This document shows, one piece after another, positions 15,980 to 25,166 of a stretch of DNA of 64,000 nucleotides. The stretch is from Clostridiales bacterium. Lineage in GTDB: Bacteria > Bacillota > Clostridia > Oscillospirales > Butyricicoccaceae. The position numbers and the translations under genes are program-made. The DNA is taken from positions 1 through 64,000 of the forward strand of contig SFJM01000001.1 in assembly GCA_004555915.1 (NCBI GenBank). The letters are read 5' to 3'. Position 1 is the first letter of the stretch. Each line of letters begins with the position of its first letter. Under the pieces are notes generated by a model. That model worked only from the letters and a program-made list of their open reading frames with translations, ran no database searches and had not been told where the DNA came from.

Positions 15980-17287
15980 ATGAAAGTACTAAAAAACTGT
16001 ATTTGGCTTGTGCTCTGCATGGTGATGCTGACCGGCTGTTCCGTGATTGCCGGAGGGGATGACCTGCTGCAGACACCGAAACCTTCAGAAAAATTTACCA
16101 TGCTGCAGGATCAGCTGGAAAAGATTATCAGTGAAGGAAAAACCTACGTGACGCCACAGAAGGGCTCCTATCGAAATACCGTCACATTTGAGGATATTGA
16201 CGGGGATGGGGAAGATGAGGCCATTGCCTTCTTCCGGGAAGGGACAGGCGGAAAGATTTATGCCTATGCCTTTGCGCTGGAGGATGGAGAATACCAGCAG
16301 ATTGGCAGGATTGAAGGCCCCGGATCCGCATTGGGCTCTATGTCCTTTCTGGAAGTGGAAGGCGGCAAGCAAAAGCTGCTGGTAGTCACATGGACCTTGT
16401 CCGGTGATGTCAAACAGGGCCTGACCGTTTGCGGTGTACAGCATCAGGAGCTGCAGGAGCTGCTGGACACGACCTGTACGGACTACAGCCTGAGTGATAT
16501 GGATCAGGATCATACACAGGAGCTGCTTACTCTGTCCTATGAGAACCAGGAGCGCAAGACCGCGCAGGTTTATGACTACGAGGATGAAAAAATCACACTG
16601 CTTTCACAGGCTGATGCAACACAGGATGTGCAGAGTGTTGCCAATATGGTGGAAGGACAGTTGGATGAATCCGGCATCCGGGCAGTATTTGTGGATAACC
16701 GGTTTGAAAATGATAACGGTATGCAGACGGATATTTATGTGCTCGATGGTACAACGTTGCGCAATGTTGCCCTGTCGGCCAATACCTCGACCTATCGTTC
16801 CACTGCATTGTCCTTCTGTGAGGACATTGACGGTGACGGTTCGATTGAAGTACCACAGCTGCAGGTATTGCCGGGCTATGAAGACAGGGGGTCCACGGAA
16901 ACACTTTGGATGGTGGACTGGTATCGTTACAGTATGGAAAAAACAACCAGGCTGGTACATACCACCTATGACAGTCCCACAGAAGGCTGGCTTCTGGAAT
17001 TTCCGGATAACTGGCGTGGCAATGTGACGGCAACGCTGGTCAGCAGTACCGGCAGCAACCAGACCATCTTTACCGAGAAGGGAAATATGGAGGACCCGAT
17101 TCTGACCGTTTATGTCTTTACCGGCAGTGACCGCAAGGAAGCTGCCTCTGTGGAAGGCCTGATTGATTTGGGAGAAACCTCGGATATCTGTTTTGCTGCC
17201 AAGATGGGAGACAATCATACAGAATATTCCATGACAGAGAGGGAGGTTCGCCGGGCCTTTACTGTGACAACCAATGAATGGAAATAA
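15980..17287 (+). CDS. lipoprotein with DxDGDG-type repeats
   Basis: A 435-residue secreted lipoprotein: signal peptide with lipobox MLTGCS, the acylated Cys at about residue 20. Three acidic loops, EDIDGDGEDEA, SDMDQDHTQE and EDIDGDGSIEV, look like the Ca2+-binding loops of FG-GAP/VCBS beta-propeller repeats. The ATG lies downstream of TACAAT (about 15889). It is followed by a response regulator and histidine kinase 32 bp away, so it may be an envelope sensor or accessory of that system. Specific function unknown. Confidence 0.72.
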   Translation: MKVLKNCIWLVLCMVMLTGCSVIAGGDDLLQTPKPSEKFTMLQDQLEKIISEGKTYVTPQKGSYRNTVTFEDIDGDGEDEAIAFFREGTGGKIYAYAFALEDGEYQQIGRIEGPGSALGSMSFLEVEGGKQKLLVVTWTLSGDVKQGLTVCGVQHQELQELLDTTCTDYSLSDMDQDHTQELLTLSYENQERKTAQVYDYEDEKITLLSQADATQDVQSVANMVEGQLDESGIRAVFVDNRFENDNGMQTDIYVLDGTTLRNVALSANTSTYRSTALSFCEDIDGDGSIEVPQLQVLPGYEDRGSTETLWMVDWYRYSMEKTTRLVHTTYDSPTEGWLLEFPDNWRGNVTATLVSSTGSNQTIFTEKGNMEDPILTVYVFTGSDRKEAASVEGLIDLGETSDICFAAKMGDNHTEYSMTEREVRRAFTVTTNEWK

Positions 17288-17319
17288 AGAAATCAGTTCG
17301 GACGAAGGGGAATAGTATC

Positions 17320-18009
17320 ATGATGACTCGTAAGGTTTTGGTTTTAGAGGATGAGGAAAATATCCGTGGATTTGTTGTAATCAATTTAAAACGTGCCGGT
17401 TATGAGGTGGTTCAGGCTGGCAGTGGGGAACAGGCACTGGAAAAATTCCATGAAAATCCGGATGTGGCGGTATGCATTCTGGATGTCATGCTGCCGGGTA
17501 TTGACGGCTATGAGGTTTGCCGTACCCTGCGCGGGGAGGGCTATGAAGGCGGCATTATCATGCTGACAGCCCGTACACAGGAATCGGATAAGGTTACCGG
17601 CCTGATGACCGGCGCGGATGATTATGTTACCAAGCCATTTTCCGTTGTAGAGCTGACAGCACGTGTGGATGCGCTGGTACGCCGGCTGGGCCTGCATGCC
17701 TTCACGGCAGAGGTCATCCAGAGCGGTGAATTCTGTCTGGATATGCGCGCACGTGAACTGAAGAAAAATAATGTCCGTGTGGATCTGACCCAGGTGGAAT
17801 TTTCCCTGATGAAGACCTTTTTGGAAAACCGTGGCCGTGCCATGGATCGTGAAGAGCTGCTCAGTGCGGTATGGGGAAAGAATTACTCCGGTGAGCTGAA
17901 GATTGTGGATGTCAATATCCGCCGTCTGCGTATCAAGGTGGAGGATGACCCGGCATCACCGAAGCATATTACAACCGTGCGTGGTTTTGGTTATATGTGG
18001 AAGGATTGA
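17320..18009 (+). CDS. OmpR/PhoB-family response regulator
   Basis: A 229-residue regulator. The receiver domain has acidic residues at 10-12, phospho-acceptor Asp55 in LDVMLPGIDG, Thr in MLTART and Lys in DDYVTKPF. The C-terminal winged helix includes LTQVEFSLMKTF, DREELLSAVWG and VDVNIRRLRIKVEDDP. The ATG at 17320 has AAGGGG upstream; the longer frame overlaps the lipoprotein end and is unlikely. It is 3 bp upstream of its histidine kinase. Confidence 0.93.
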   Translation: MMTRKVLVLEDEENIRGFVVINLKRAGYEVVQAGSGEQALEKFHENPDVAVCILDVMLPGIDGYEVCRTLRGEGYEGGIIMLTARTQESDKVTGLMTGADDYVTKPFSVVELTARVDALVRRLGLHAFTAEVIQSGEFCLDMRARELKKNNVRVDLTQVEFSLMKTFLENRGRAMDREELLSAVWGKNYSGELKIVDVNIRRLRIKVEDDPASPKHITTVRGFGYMWKD

Positions 18010-18012
18010 TCT

Positions 18013-19584
18013 ATGGATAAAAAAGTTACTGCCGATACCAGGGAACTGCCTGATATTTCGCAGGAATTTAAAGGGAAAAAACAGGCGGAGGGTCCCCGGG
18101 AAATACGGGTACAGCATGCGGGTGGCGGCCTGCGCGGAAGATGGACCATGAATTTCATGACCATCATCACGGCAGCACTGGCCATTGCCACCATTATCAT
18201 TACCATGGTTTCCGCCAGCTATTATTATAATGATATCCGCCGGAATCTGATGACACGTGCGGCACAGTCCGCAGGCTTTATCAATCGTTTTTTGAATTCC
18301 AGCTATGAACAGTTCCTGTCAGCCAGTGAATCGTTTGTGGCCAGCTTTGAGGACAAGGACAAGCTGGAAATACAGATTATATCGGCAAACGGTACCATAC
18401 TGGCTTCCTCCTCCTCGTTTACTGAAATCGGTTCGGAACCGGGAACCGAGGATGTGGGCATGTGCCTGGAGGAAAACCGGACACAGGCATGGATGGGAAA
18501 GGATTTGCAGTCGGGGGAGCGGGTGATTTCCGCATCCGCGCCATTATACGGCCCCCATGGCAACCTGATCGGCTGTGTGCGCTGTATTTCCTCCATGGCT
18601 GTGGCACAACGCCAGATTATCTATATTGTCCTGGCATGTCTGCTGCTGGGCCTGCTGATTGCGCTGTCACTGGAGCTGTCCAACCGGTATTTTATCAAAT
18701 CCATTGTGGAACCGGTAATGAAAATCAATATCATTGCCAAGGAAATTGCTGCCGGACGGTATGGCATGCGGCTGCATAAGGTCTATGACGATGAAATCGG
18801 TGACCTGTGTGATACAATTAACCATATGTCGGAGGAAATCAGCCATGCCGAGCGCATGAAAAATGACTTTATTTCTTCGGTGTCCCATGAATTGCGTACC
18901 CCGCTGACGGCAATTGGCGGCTGGAGTGATACGCTGCTTGCCGGCGGCGCATCTGACCGGGATGAGGTTATCATGGGACTGAGCATTATCCAGAAGGAAA
19001 GCCGCCGTCTGACCCAGATGGTGGAGGAGCTGCTGGATTTCACCCGTCTGGAATCCGGACGCATGAAGCTGAATGTGGAGCTGTTTGATGTGGGCGCCGA
19101 GCTGTATGAAGCGGTGTTCATGTATCAGAACATGCTGGATAAGGAGCATATCCAGCTGATTTATGACATTCCGGATCAGATGTGTCCGGTCAGCGGAGAC
19201 CGTCACCGGTTGAAGCAGGTATTTTTAAATATTATTGATAATGCGGCAAAGTATGGCAAGAGCGGCGGGAAAATTGAAATTCTGCTGTCCTGTGACAGCT
19301 ATACCGTCATCATTCAGGTACGTGACTGGGGTATAGGCATCAAGGAAGAAGAACTGCCGTTTGTCAAGGAGAAGTTCTATAAGGGAAGCTCCAAGCAGCG
19401 CGGCAGCGGCATTGGCCTTGCGGTGACGGATGAAATTGTCCGGATGCATGGCGGTACCCTGAACATTGCCAGCACCTATGGCGAGGGCACGCAGGTCACC
19501 GTCACCCTGCCGCTGGCCAATACGGACACAAAGAAGACCGAAATGAAAGCCATTGCCGCAGACAGTGGAAAGCAAGAGGAGTAA
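18013..19584 (+). CDS. sensor histidine kinase
   Basis: A 523-residue kinase. A cytoplasmic N-terminus of about 43 residues precedes membrane helix 1 (about 48-72), an extracytoplasmic sensor region, helix 2 (about 198-220), a HAMP domain, the phosphoacceptor motif SVSHELRTPL with His292, then the HATPase boxes NIIDNAAKYG, RDWGIGIKEEELP and GSGIGLAVTDEIV. It resembles PhoR/WalK-type kinases. Partner is the adjacent response regulator; the stimulus is unknown, possibly involving the upstream lipoprotein. Confidence 0.93.
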   Translation: MDKKVTADTRELPDISQEFKGKKQAEGPREIRVQHAGGGLRGRWTMNFMTIITAALAIATIIITMVSASYYYNDIRRNLMTRAAQSAGFINRFLNSSYEQFLSASESFVASFEDKDKLEIQIISANGTILASSSSFTEIGSEPGTEDVGMCLEENRTQAWMGKDLQSGERVISASAPLYGPHGNLIGCVRCISSMAVAQRQIIYIVLACLLLGLLIALSLELSNRYFIKSIVEPVMKINIIAKEIAAGRYGMRLHKVYDDEIGDLCDTINHMSEEISHAERMKNDFISSVSHELRTPLTAIGGWSDTLLAGGASDRDEVIMGLSIIQKESRRLTQMVEELLDFTRLESGRMKLNVELFDVGAELYEAVFMYQNMLDKEHIQLIYDIPDQMCPVSGDRHRLKQVFLNIIDNAAKYGKSGGKIEILLSCDSYTVIIQVRDWGIGIKEEELPFVKEKFYKGSSKQRGSGIGLAVTDEIVRMHGGTLNIASTYGEGTQVTVTLPLANTDTKKTEMKAIAADSGKQEE

Positions 19585-19587
19585 CGC

Positions 19588-20535
19588 TTGAAAAAACAGG
19601 AATCACAGGTTGTGCATAAAACAACCATCGGCGGACAGTCCATTCTGGAGGGCATTATGATGAAAGGCCCACGGAAGAGCTGTACCGTTGTCCGCAAGCC
19701 GGATGGCACACTGGCAATCCGGGATGAACATACCACGCCGCTGAAGGAGAAGTATCCGATTGCCGGAGCCCCGGTCATCCGCGGCTTTGTCATGATGGTA
19801 CAGTCCCTCATAGAAGGCTTTCAGGCCATTGAATATTCCTCCCAGTTTCTTGAGGAGGAGGACGAGGAACAGCCCTCCCGGCTGGAGCAGTGGCTGATTG
19901 ACAGAATCGGGGAAGGCGCAATCGAATCCGCACTATATTTCCTGTCCGTGGTGCTGGGCGTGGGACTGGCTGTAGGCCTGTTCATTGTACTGCCCGCGTT
20001 TGCCATCACCTTTTTGCCGGACAGCGTGCCGCATCTGGGGGCAAATCTCATCGAAGGCGTGCTGCGTATCGTGATCTTTATTGCCTATATGGTGATTATG
20101 GGCATGATCCCGGATATGAAACGCACCTTCCGGTACCATGGTGCGGAGCATAAGACCATTTACTGCTATGAAAAGGGGCTGGAACTGACGACGGAAAACG
20201 TCCGGATGCAGCCCCGGGAGCATCCCCGGTGCGGTACCAGCTTTCTGTTTGTTATTATGATTATCAGCATTCTGGTGTTTTCGGTGGTTACAGCAGAGAG
20301 CCGTCTGGTACAGCTGCTGCTGCGTATTGTATTGCTGCCGGTGGTAATCGGGCTGAGCTATGAGGTCAACCGTTTTGCCGGCCGGCATGACGGTATGATT
20401 TCCGGAATACTGCGCTGGCCGGGCATGATGCTGCAGCATATCACGGTTCTGGAGCCGGATGACAGCATGATTGAGGTTGCCATTGTATCCCTGCAGCATG
20501 TGATACCGGACAACCGGCAGGAGGACAAATGGTAA
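19588..20535 (+). CDS. yqhQ: DUF1385 (YqhQ-like) membrane protein
   Basis: A 315-residue protein of the DUF1385 family. The N-terminus TTIGGQSILEGIMMKGP, the segment FRYHGAEHKTIYCYEKG and the HPRCGTSFLF motif are diagnostic. Three or four membrane helices lie between residues about 110 and 260. A TTG start 3 bp after the kinase stop is supported by AGAGGAG. It overlaps prmC by 7 bp, and DUF1385 genes are commonly next to prmC in Firmicutes. Function not established; Bacillus YqhQ is only partly studied. Confidence 0.85.
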   Translation: MKKQESQVVHKTTIGGQSILEGIMMKGPRKSCTVVRKPDGTLAIRDEHTTPLKEKYPIAGAPVIRGFVMMVQSLIEGFQAIEYSSQFLEEEDEEQPSRLEQWLIDRIGEGAIESALYFLSVVLGVGLAVGLFIVLPAFAITFLPDSVPHLGANLIEGVLRIVIFIAYMVIMGMIPDMKRTFRYHGAEHKTIYCYEKGLELTTENVRMQPREHPRCGTSFLFVIMIISILVFSVVTAESRLVQLLLRIVLLPVVIGLSYEVNRFAGRHDGMISGILRWPGMMLQHITVLEPDDSMIEVAIVSLQHVIPDNRQEDKW

Positions 20536-21380
20536 GCATCTGGCAAAACTATCTGTATCTGCGGGAGCAGCTTTCCGCCATGGGCGTTGCGGAGGCGGAG
20601 CTGGAAGCACGGGAGCTGATGGCATGTGCTGCCGGTCTGGACCCGCGGGATACCATGCGATGGAAAAGTATCGGGCTCACACCGGAGGCAGAGCAGCGGG
20701 CAGAGGCATTCCTGCAGCGAAGACAACAGGAGGAGCCCCTTGCCTATCTGTTGGGCGAATGGGATTTTTACGGCAATCGGTTTTACGTGACCCCGGATGT
20801 ACTGATTCCACGGGGAGATACCGAATGGCTGTGTGACGCGGCAGTACAGGCGGCAAAGGCAATGCAAAATCCCAGAATACTGGATTTGTGCTGCGGCAGC
20901 GGCTGCATCGGCATTTCGATTGCGCTGGCTGTGCCTGACGCACAGGTAACGCTGCTGGACTGCTCGGAGGCGGCCCTGGCTGTCACCCGGCGCAATGCCG
21001 GGCTGTATGATTTATGTGAACCACGGCTGACCATCCTGCAGGGCGATGCCTTGCAGCCGGACAGTCTGGATGGTATATTTGATATGGTTGTTTCCAATCC
21101 GCCGTATATTACCGCACAGGAAATGACGGAGCTGGACCGCAGTGTGGATGCGTATGAACCGCATCTGGCGCTGTATGGCGGGACAGACGGTCTGGATTTT
21201 TACCGTGCCATGGCGGAACGGCCTGCCTTCCGGCTGGCAGACGGCGGGAAGCTGTTTGCGGAATGCGGCTGGAAGCAGGGACAGCAGGCAGCAGACCTGT
21301 TTTCCGCTGCGGGCTGGAACAACGTACATCTGCGATGTGATCTGGCGGGAATTCCCCGGATCATCTGCGCGGAAAAATAA
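20529..21380 (+). CDS. prmC: peptide chain release factor N5-glutamine methyltransferase
   Basis: A 283-residue SAM-dependent enzyme that methylates the GGQ glutamine of release factors RF1/RF2. It has an N-terminal helical substrate-binding domain, the SAM-binding LDLCCGSGCIGIS near residue 118 and the catalytic SNPPY near residue 190. The start overlaps yqhQ (ATGGTAA) with AGGAGG just upstream. The usual prfA neighbour is not in this window. Confidence 0.93.
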   Translation: MVSIWQNYLYLREQLSAMGVAEAELEARELMACAAGLDPRDTMRWKSIGLTPEAEQRAEAFLQRRQQEEPLAYLLGEWDFYGNRFYVTPDVLIPRGDTEWLCDAAVQAAKAMQNPRILDLCCGSGCIGISIALAVPDAQVTLLDCSEAALAVTRRNAGLYDLCEPRLTILQGDALQPDSLDGIFDMVVSNPPYITAQEMTELDRSVDAYEPHLALYGGTDGLDFYRAMAERPAFRLADGGKLFAECGWKQGQQAADLFSAAGWNNVHLRCDLAGIPRIICAEK

Positions 21381-21416
21381 CGAAAAATGGTAGATTAATG
21401 CTTACAGGAGGCTTAT

Positions 21417-22619
21417 ATGGCAAAGAAAAAGCAATTGCCAACCGTTACGGTGGCAACGGATAAGCAGAAGGCGCTGAGCCAGGCGCTGGCACAGATTGAA
21501 AAGCAGCACGGCAAGAATGCTGTTATGTATCTGGGACAGGAACCCGAGCTGCTGGATAAGGATGTGGTTTCCACCGGTTCCATCGGACTGGATATGGCAC
21601 TGGGTGTGGGCGGACTGCCACGGGGCAGAATCATTGAGATTTACGGACCGGAATCTTCCGGTAAAACCACGCTGGCGCTGCATGCGATTGCTTCGGCACA
21701 GGCCAGGGGCGGCATTGCGGCATTCATTGACGCGGAGCATGCACTGGACCCGACCTATGCGGCAGCGCTGGGCGTAGATGTGGACAGCCTGCTGGTATCC
21801 CAGCCGGACAGTGGTGACCAGGGTCTGGAAATTACGGAACAGCTGGTACGCTCCGGCGCGCTGGATATCATTGTTGTGGACTCGGTTGCAGCACTGGTTC
21901 CCCGTGCGGAAATTGAAGGTGAAATGGGTGATGCCTTTGTGGGTCTGCATGCCCGCTTGATGAGCCAGGCGCTGCGCAAGCTGGCAGGTGTCATCTCCAA
22001 GTCTCGCTGTGTGGCTATTTTTATCAACCAGCTGCGTGAAAAGGTGGGTGTCATGTACGGCAATCCGGAGGTTACCACCGGCGGCCGTGCACTGAAGTTC
22101 TATTCTTCTATCCGTATTGATGTGCGCCGTGTGGAGCATATCAAGGATGGTGAACGTCTGATCGGCAGCCATACCCGTGCAAAGGTTGTCAAGAATAAGA
22201 TGGCACCTCCGTTCCGTGAGGCATATTTTGACATCATGTATGGCGAAGGCATTTCCCACATCGGCGAGCTGCTGGATCTGGGCGTGGATTATGACCTGGT
22301 GAAAAAGGGCGGCGCATGGTTTACCGTCAATGGAGAACGGTTCCAGGGCCGTGAAAATGCCAAAAAATATCTGATGGAGAACAAGGAAGTAGCGGATGAG
22401 CTGGAAGAGCAGGTTCGCCAGGCGATCAGGGAAAACCGTGAAAAGGTAAAGAAGGAGCGCAAGACCAAGAAACGTGGCAAGCAGCTGGAGGATGACGAGC
22501 CAGAGCTGGAGGATACCGATATTCTGGACGAAGAGCCGATGCCGGATGAGGAGGAAGCGCCCAGACGGTCCGCTGCCGTATCCATTGATGCGGATGATTT
22601 CGGCGATGACGATATTTAA
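21417..22619 (+). CDS. recA: recombinase RecA
   Basis: A 400-residue RecA, longer than the usual ~350 because of a C-terminal tail (about 345-400) that is first Lys/Arg-rich and then strongly acidic. Walker A is GPESSGKTT (77-85), followed by FIDAEHALDP, VDSVAALVPRAEIEGEMGD and INQLREKVGVMYGNPEVTTG. Performs strand exchange in homologous recombination and induces SOS. AGGAGG precedes the ATG; recX follows by 2 bp. No clear LexA box is seen upstream. Confidence 0.97.
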   Translation: MAKKKQLPTVTVATDKQKALSQALAQIEKQHGKNAVMYLGQEPELLDKDVVSTGSIGLDMALGVGGLPRGRIIEIYGPESSGKTTLALHAIASAQARGGIAAFIDAEHALDPTYAAALGVDVDSLLVSQPDSGDQGLEITEQLVRSGALDIIVVDSVAALVPRAEIEGEMGDAFVGLHARLMSQALRKLAGVISKSRCVAIFINQLREKVGVMYGNPEVTTGGRALKFYSSIRIDVRRVEHIKDGERLIGSHTRAKVVKNKMAPPFREAYFDIMYGEGISHIGELLDLGVDYDLVKKGGAWFTVNGERFQGRENAKKYLMENKEVADELEEQVRQAIRENREKVKKERKTKKRGKQLEDDEPELEDTDILDEEPMPDEEEAPRRSAAVSIDADDFGDDDI

Positions 22620-22621
22620 TC

Positions 22622-23110
22622 ATGCAGCAGTCTTTGGATGAGGAGGAGCAGTACCGGAAGGCGGAGGTAACCGCTGCCGGTATGCTCAGCCGCAGGCCGC
22701 TGTCTGCGGCGATGCTGGAGCGCAAGCTGTTGGAAAAGGAATTTTCGCCGGAAGCGGCTGCCTATGCGGTGGAACGCATGCGTATCCTGCATGCCATTGA
22801 TGATGTTGCCTATGGGGAGCTGCTGCTGCGGTCCTATGCCCGCAAGGGGTATGGTGCACTGCGGATTCGGCAGGAAATGCGCCAGCGTGGCGTGCCGCAG
22901 GACGTGGCTGCGGCATTATTGGAACAATTTGAACCGGACCCGGAGCTATTGGAAGCGCTGCTGGATAAAAAGCTGCGTGGAGATGTATCCGACCGGAGGG
23001 AACGGGAAAAGGCAATGGCTGCCCTGCAGCGGCGCGGCTTTACCTTTTCCCAGATTCGAGAGGCAATGGCGGATTACTGTGCTGCCATTGCGGAAGAGGA
23101 AACACGGTGA
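22622..23110 (+). CDS. recX: regulatory protein RecX
   Basis: A 162-residue, highly helical and charged protein with the repeated three-helix pattern of RecX (for instance LLRSYARKGYGALRIRQEMRQRG), which inhibits RecA filament growth. It starts 2 bp after the recA stop without a strong ribosome binding site, which suggests translational coupling. It overlaps the upstream frame of rimO but not its likely start. Confidence 0.9.
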   Translation: MQQSLDEEEQYRKAEVTAAGMLSRRPLSAAMLERKLLEKEFSPEAAAYAVERMRILHAIDDVAYGELLLRSYARKGYGALRIRQEMRQRGVPQDVAAALLEQFEPDPELLEALLDKKLRGDVSDRREREKAMAALQRRGFTFSQIREAMADYCAAIAEEETR

Positions 23111-23139
23111 CTGCCGTGTACAAGGAGGAACAACCATTT

Positions 23140-24477
23140 ATGTCCATTCGATTGGGAATGATTTCCCTGGGCTGTGCCAAGAATCTGGTAGACAGCGAGC
23201 ATATGCTGGCACAGCTGCAGGAAGCAGGTATTACCATTGTCGATGATGTGGCAGACGCGGATGTTGCCGTTGTCAATACCTGCGGATTTATTGAATCAGC
23301 CAAGCAGGAAGCCATCAATACCATTCTGGAAACCGCACAGCTCAAGCAGACCGGTTCCCTGAAGGCTTTGATTGTCACCGGCTGTCTGGTACAGCGTTAT
23401 CCGGAGGAAATTACCGAGGAACTGCCGGAAATTGACGCAGTCCTGGGTACCGGCAGCTATACCAATATTGTGGATGCCGTCCGTGCCGTCCTGCAGGTAC
23501 CGGGCACGGTGTACAAAAATTTCGGACAGATTAATGAAGCGGAAATGGAAGGCGGGCGCATCCTGCTGACACCGGGTTATTCCGCTTATCTGAAAATTGC
23601 AGAGGGCTGTGACAACCATTGCGCCTATTGTGTCATCCCATCCCTGCGCGGTCGGTTCCGTTCGCGTACCATGGAGGACATTTTAGAGGAAGCCAGAGCG
23701 CTGGCGGATGCCGGTGTCCGTGAGCTGATTGTGGTGGCGCAGGATATCACCCGCTATGGCCGTGACCTGTACCACAGGCAGATGCTGCCGGAGCTGCTGC
23801 ATGAGCTGTGCCGCATGGAATTTACCTGGGTGCGGCTGCATTACCTGTATCCGGATGAAATCACAGAGGAAATGATGGATACCATCGCGGAGGAGCCAAA
23901 GATTGTCAAATATCTGGATATCCCGATCCAGCATGTAAATGACCGGATTCTCCGTGCCATGCACCGCCGTGGCAATGCGGCGTTTTTACGCGATTTGTTT
24001 CATAAGCTGCGTTCCCGCATTCCGGGACTGGTGCTGCGTACCAGCCTGATTGTAGGCCTGCCAGGTGAGACAGAGGAGGAATTTGAGGAGCTGTGTGAAT
24101 TCCTGCGGGAAATGCAGATTGAACGCGCGGGTGTGTTCTGTTATTCGCCGGAGGAGGGCAGTGAAGCTGCTGCCATGCCGGACCAGGTGGATGAGGATGT
24201 GAAGCAGGAACGCCGTATGGTGATTGAAGAACTGCAGTCGGATGTGCTGGACCACTTCGCAGCCCGCATGAAGGGACAGCTGGTGGACGTACTGTGCGAG
24301 GGCTGGGATGGTGAAACCGGTCTGTATATTGGCCGCAGCTATGCAGATTCCCCGGATATTGACGGACGGGTGCTGTTCGACAGTGCGTTCTCGGTGGAGG
24401 AAGGACAGTTTGTCCCGGTACGCATTACCGGTGCTCAGGGCGCTGACCTGACCGGAAATACCGAAACCATGGAATGA
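23140..24477 (+). CDS. rimO: ribosomal protein S12 methylthiotransferase
   Basis: A 445-residue radical-SAM enzyme that adds a methylthio group to an aspartate of ribosomal protein S12. N-terminal MTTase domain with Cys in ISLGCAKNLVDSE, NTCGFIESAKQE and VTGCLVQRYPEEI; radical SAM cluster CDNHCAYC (Cys157, 161, 164); C-terminal TRAM domain. RimO rather than MiaB is supported by IDAVLGTG and the SAYLKIAEGCDNHCAYCVIP-type context. The ATG at 23140 follows AAGGAGGAA; the ORF extends 11 codons upstream. Confidence 0.93.
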   Translation: MSIRLGMISLGCAKNLVDSEHMLAQLQEAGITIVDDVADADVAVVNTCGFIESAKQEAINTILETAQLKQTGSLKALIVTGCLVQRYPEEITEELPEIDAVLGTGSYTNIVDAVRAVLQVPGTVYKNFGQINEAEMEGGRILLTPGYSAYLKIAEGCDNHCAYCVIPSLRGRFRSRTMEDILEEARALADAGVRELIVVAQDITRYGRDLYHRQMLPELLHELCRMEFTWVRLHYLYPDEITEEMMDTIAEEPKIVKYLDIPIQHVNDRILRAMHRRGNAAFLRDLFHKLRSRIPGLVLRTSLIVGLPGETEEEFEELCEFLREMQIERAGVFCYSPEEGSEAAAMPDQVDEDVKQERRMVIEELQSDVLDHFAARMKGQLVDVLCEGWDGETGLYIGRSYADSPDIDGRVLFDSAFSVEEGQFVPVRITGAQGADLTGNTETME

Positions 24478-24482
24478 GGCGA

Positions 24483-24511
24483 TTGACACCGGAACGGTGA
24501 GACCGTATAAT
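24483..24511 (+). promoter_or_regulatory. perfect sigma-A consensus promoter of pgsA
   Basis: TTGACA (24483-24488) and TATAAT (24506-24511) with a 17-bp spacer, an exact match to consensus. Confidence 0.92.
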
Positions 24512-24516
24512 ATCAG

Positions 24517-24535
24517 TTGCAGGAGCCTCCTGCAA
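24517..24535. promoter_or_regulatory. inverted repeat at the pgsA transcription start
   Basis: TTGCAGGAG and CTCCTGCAA are perfect 9-bp arms around a single C, located at about +1 to +19. It may be an operator. Confidence 0.45.
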
Positions 24536-24566
24536 ACATCACACTATCTATAAGGAAGGGGATTTT

Positions 24567-25145
24567 ATGACTCTTGCCAATAAAATTACATTGGCGCGTA
24601 TTGCGCTGATTCCATTTTTCATTGTGTTTGCCTGTATCGGCGGCACTGCCTGGGATGCCATTGCACTGGTGCTGTTCTGCCTGTGCAGTGTGACGGATTT
24701 TCTCGATGGCTATGTGGCACGCAAATACCATCAGGTAACCGATTTCGGCAAATTTGTCGATCCGCTGGCGGATAAGCTGCTGATCTGCGCTGCCATGTGT
24801 GTCTTTGTTGACCGTGGCTTTATGGCAGGCTGGATGGTATTTATCATTCTGGCACGTGAATTTATCATTACCTCTCTGCGTACCATTGCCATGGGTAAAA
24901 ACCGCGTGCTGGCAGCAACCTGGACCGGTAAGGTCAAGACCTGTACCCAGATTGCCGGCATCATTATCATTTTCCTGTGCCTGCTGTTCACCGGTGCGGA
25001 TCTGTCCATCAGCAAGACTGCGGATGTGCTGGTACAGCTGTGCGGCTGGGTGATGATGCTGATGACCCTGTATTCCGGCTACGATTACCTGCACCGCAAC
25101 TGGGATCTGGTGGCAGAGGGTGCAACCAAACCGAAAATCAAATAA
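24567..25145 (+). CDS. pgsA: CDP-diacylglycerol--glycerol-3-phosphate 3-phosphatidyltransferase
   Basis: A 192-residue membrane enzyme making phosphatidylglycerol-phosphate. It contains the CDP-alcohol phosphotransferase motif DG-x2-AR-x8-G-x3-D-x3-D (from about DFLDGYVAR to FVDPLADK, about residues 50-74) within several membrane helices, and the N-terminal ANKITLARI typical of PgsA. AAGGAAGGGG precedes the ATG. cysS follows 21 bp downstream. Confidence 0.93.
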   Translation: MTLANKITLARIALIPFFIVFACIGGTAWDAIALVLFCLCSVTDFLDGYVARKYHQVTDFGKFVDPLADKLLICAAMCVFVDRGFMAGWMVFIILAREFIITSLRTIAMGKNRVLAATWTGKVKTCTQIAGIIIIFLCLLFTGADLSISKTADVLVQLCGWVMMLMTLYSGYDYLHRNWDLVAEGATKPKIK

Positions 25146-25166
25146 TCAATCATTAGGGGAGAAATC

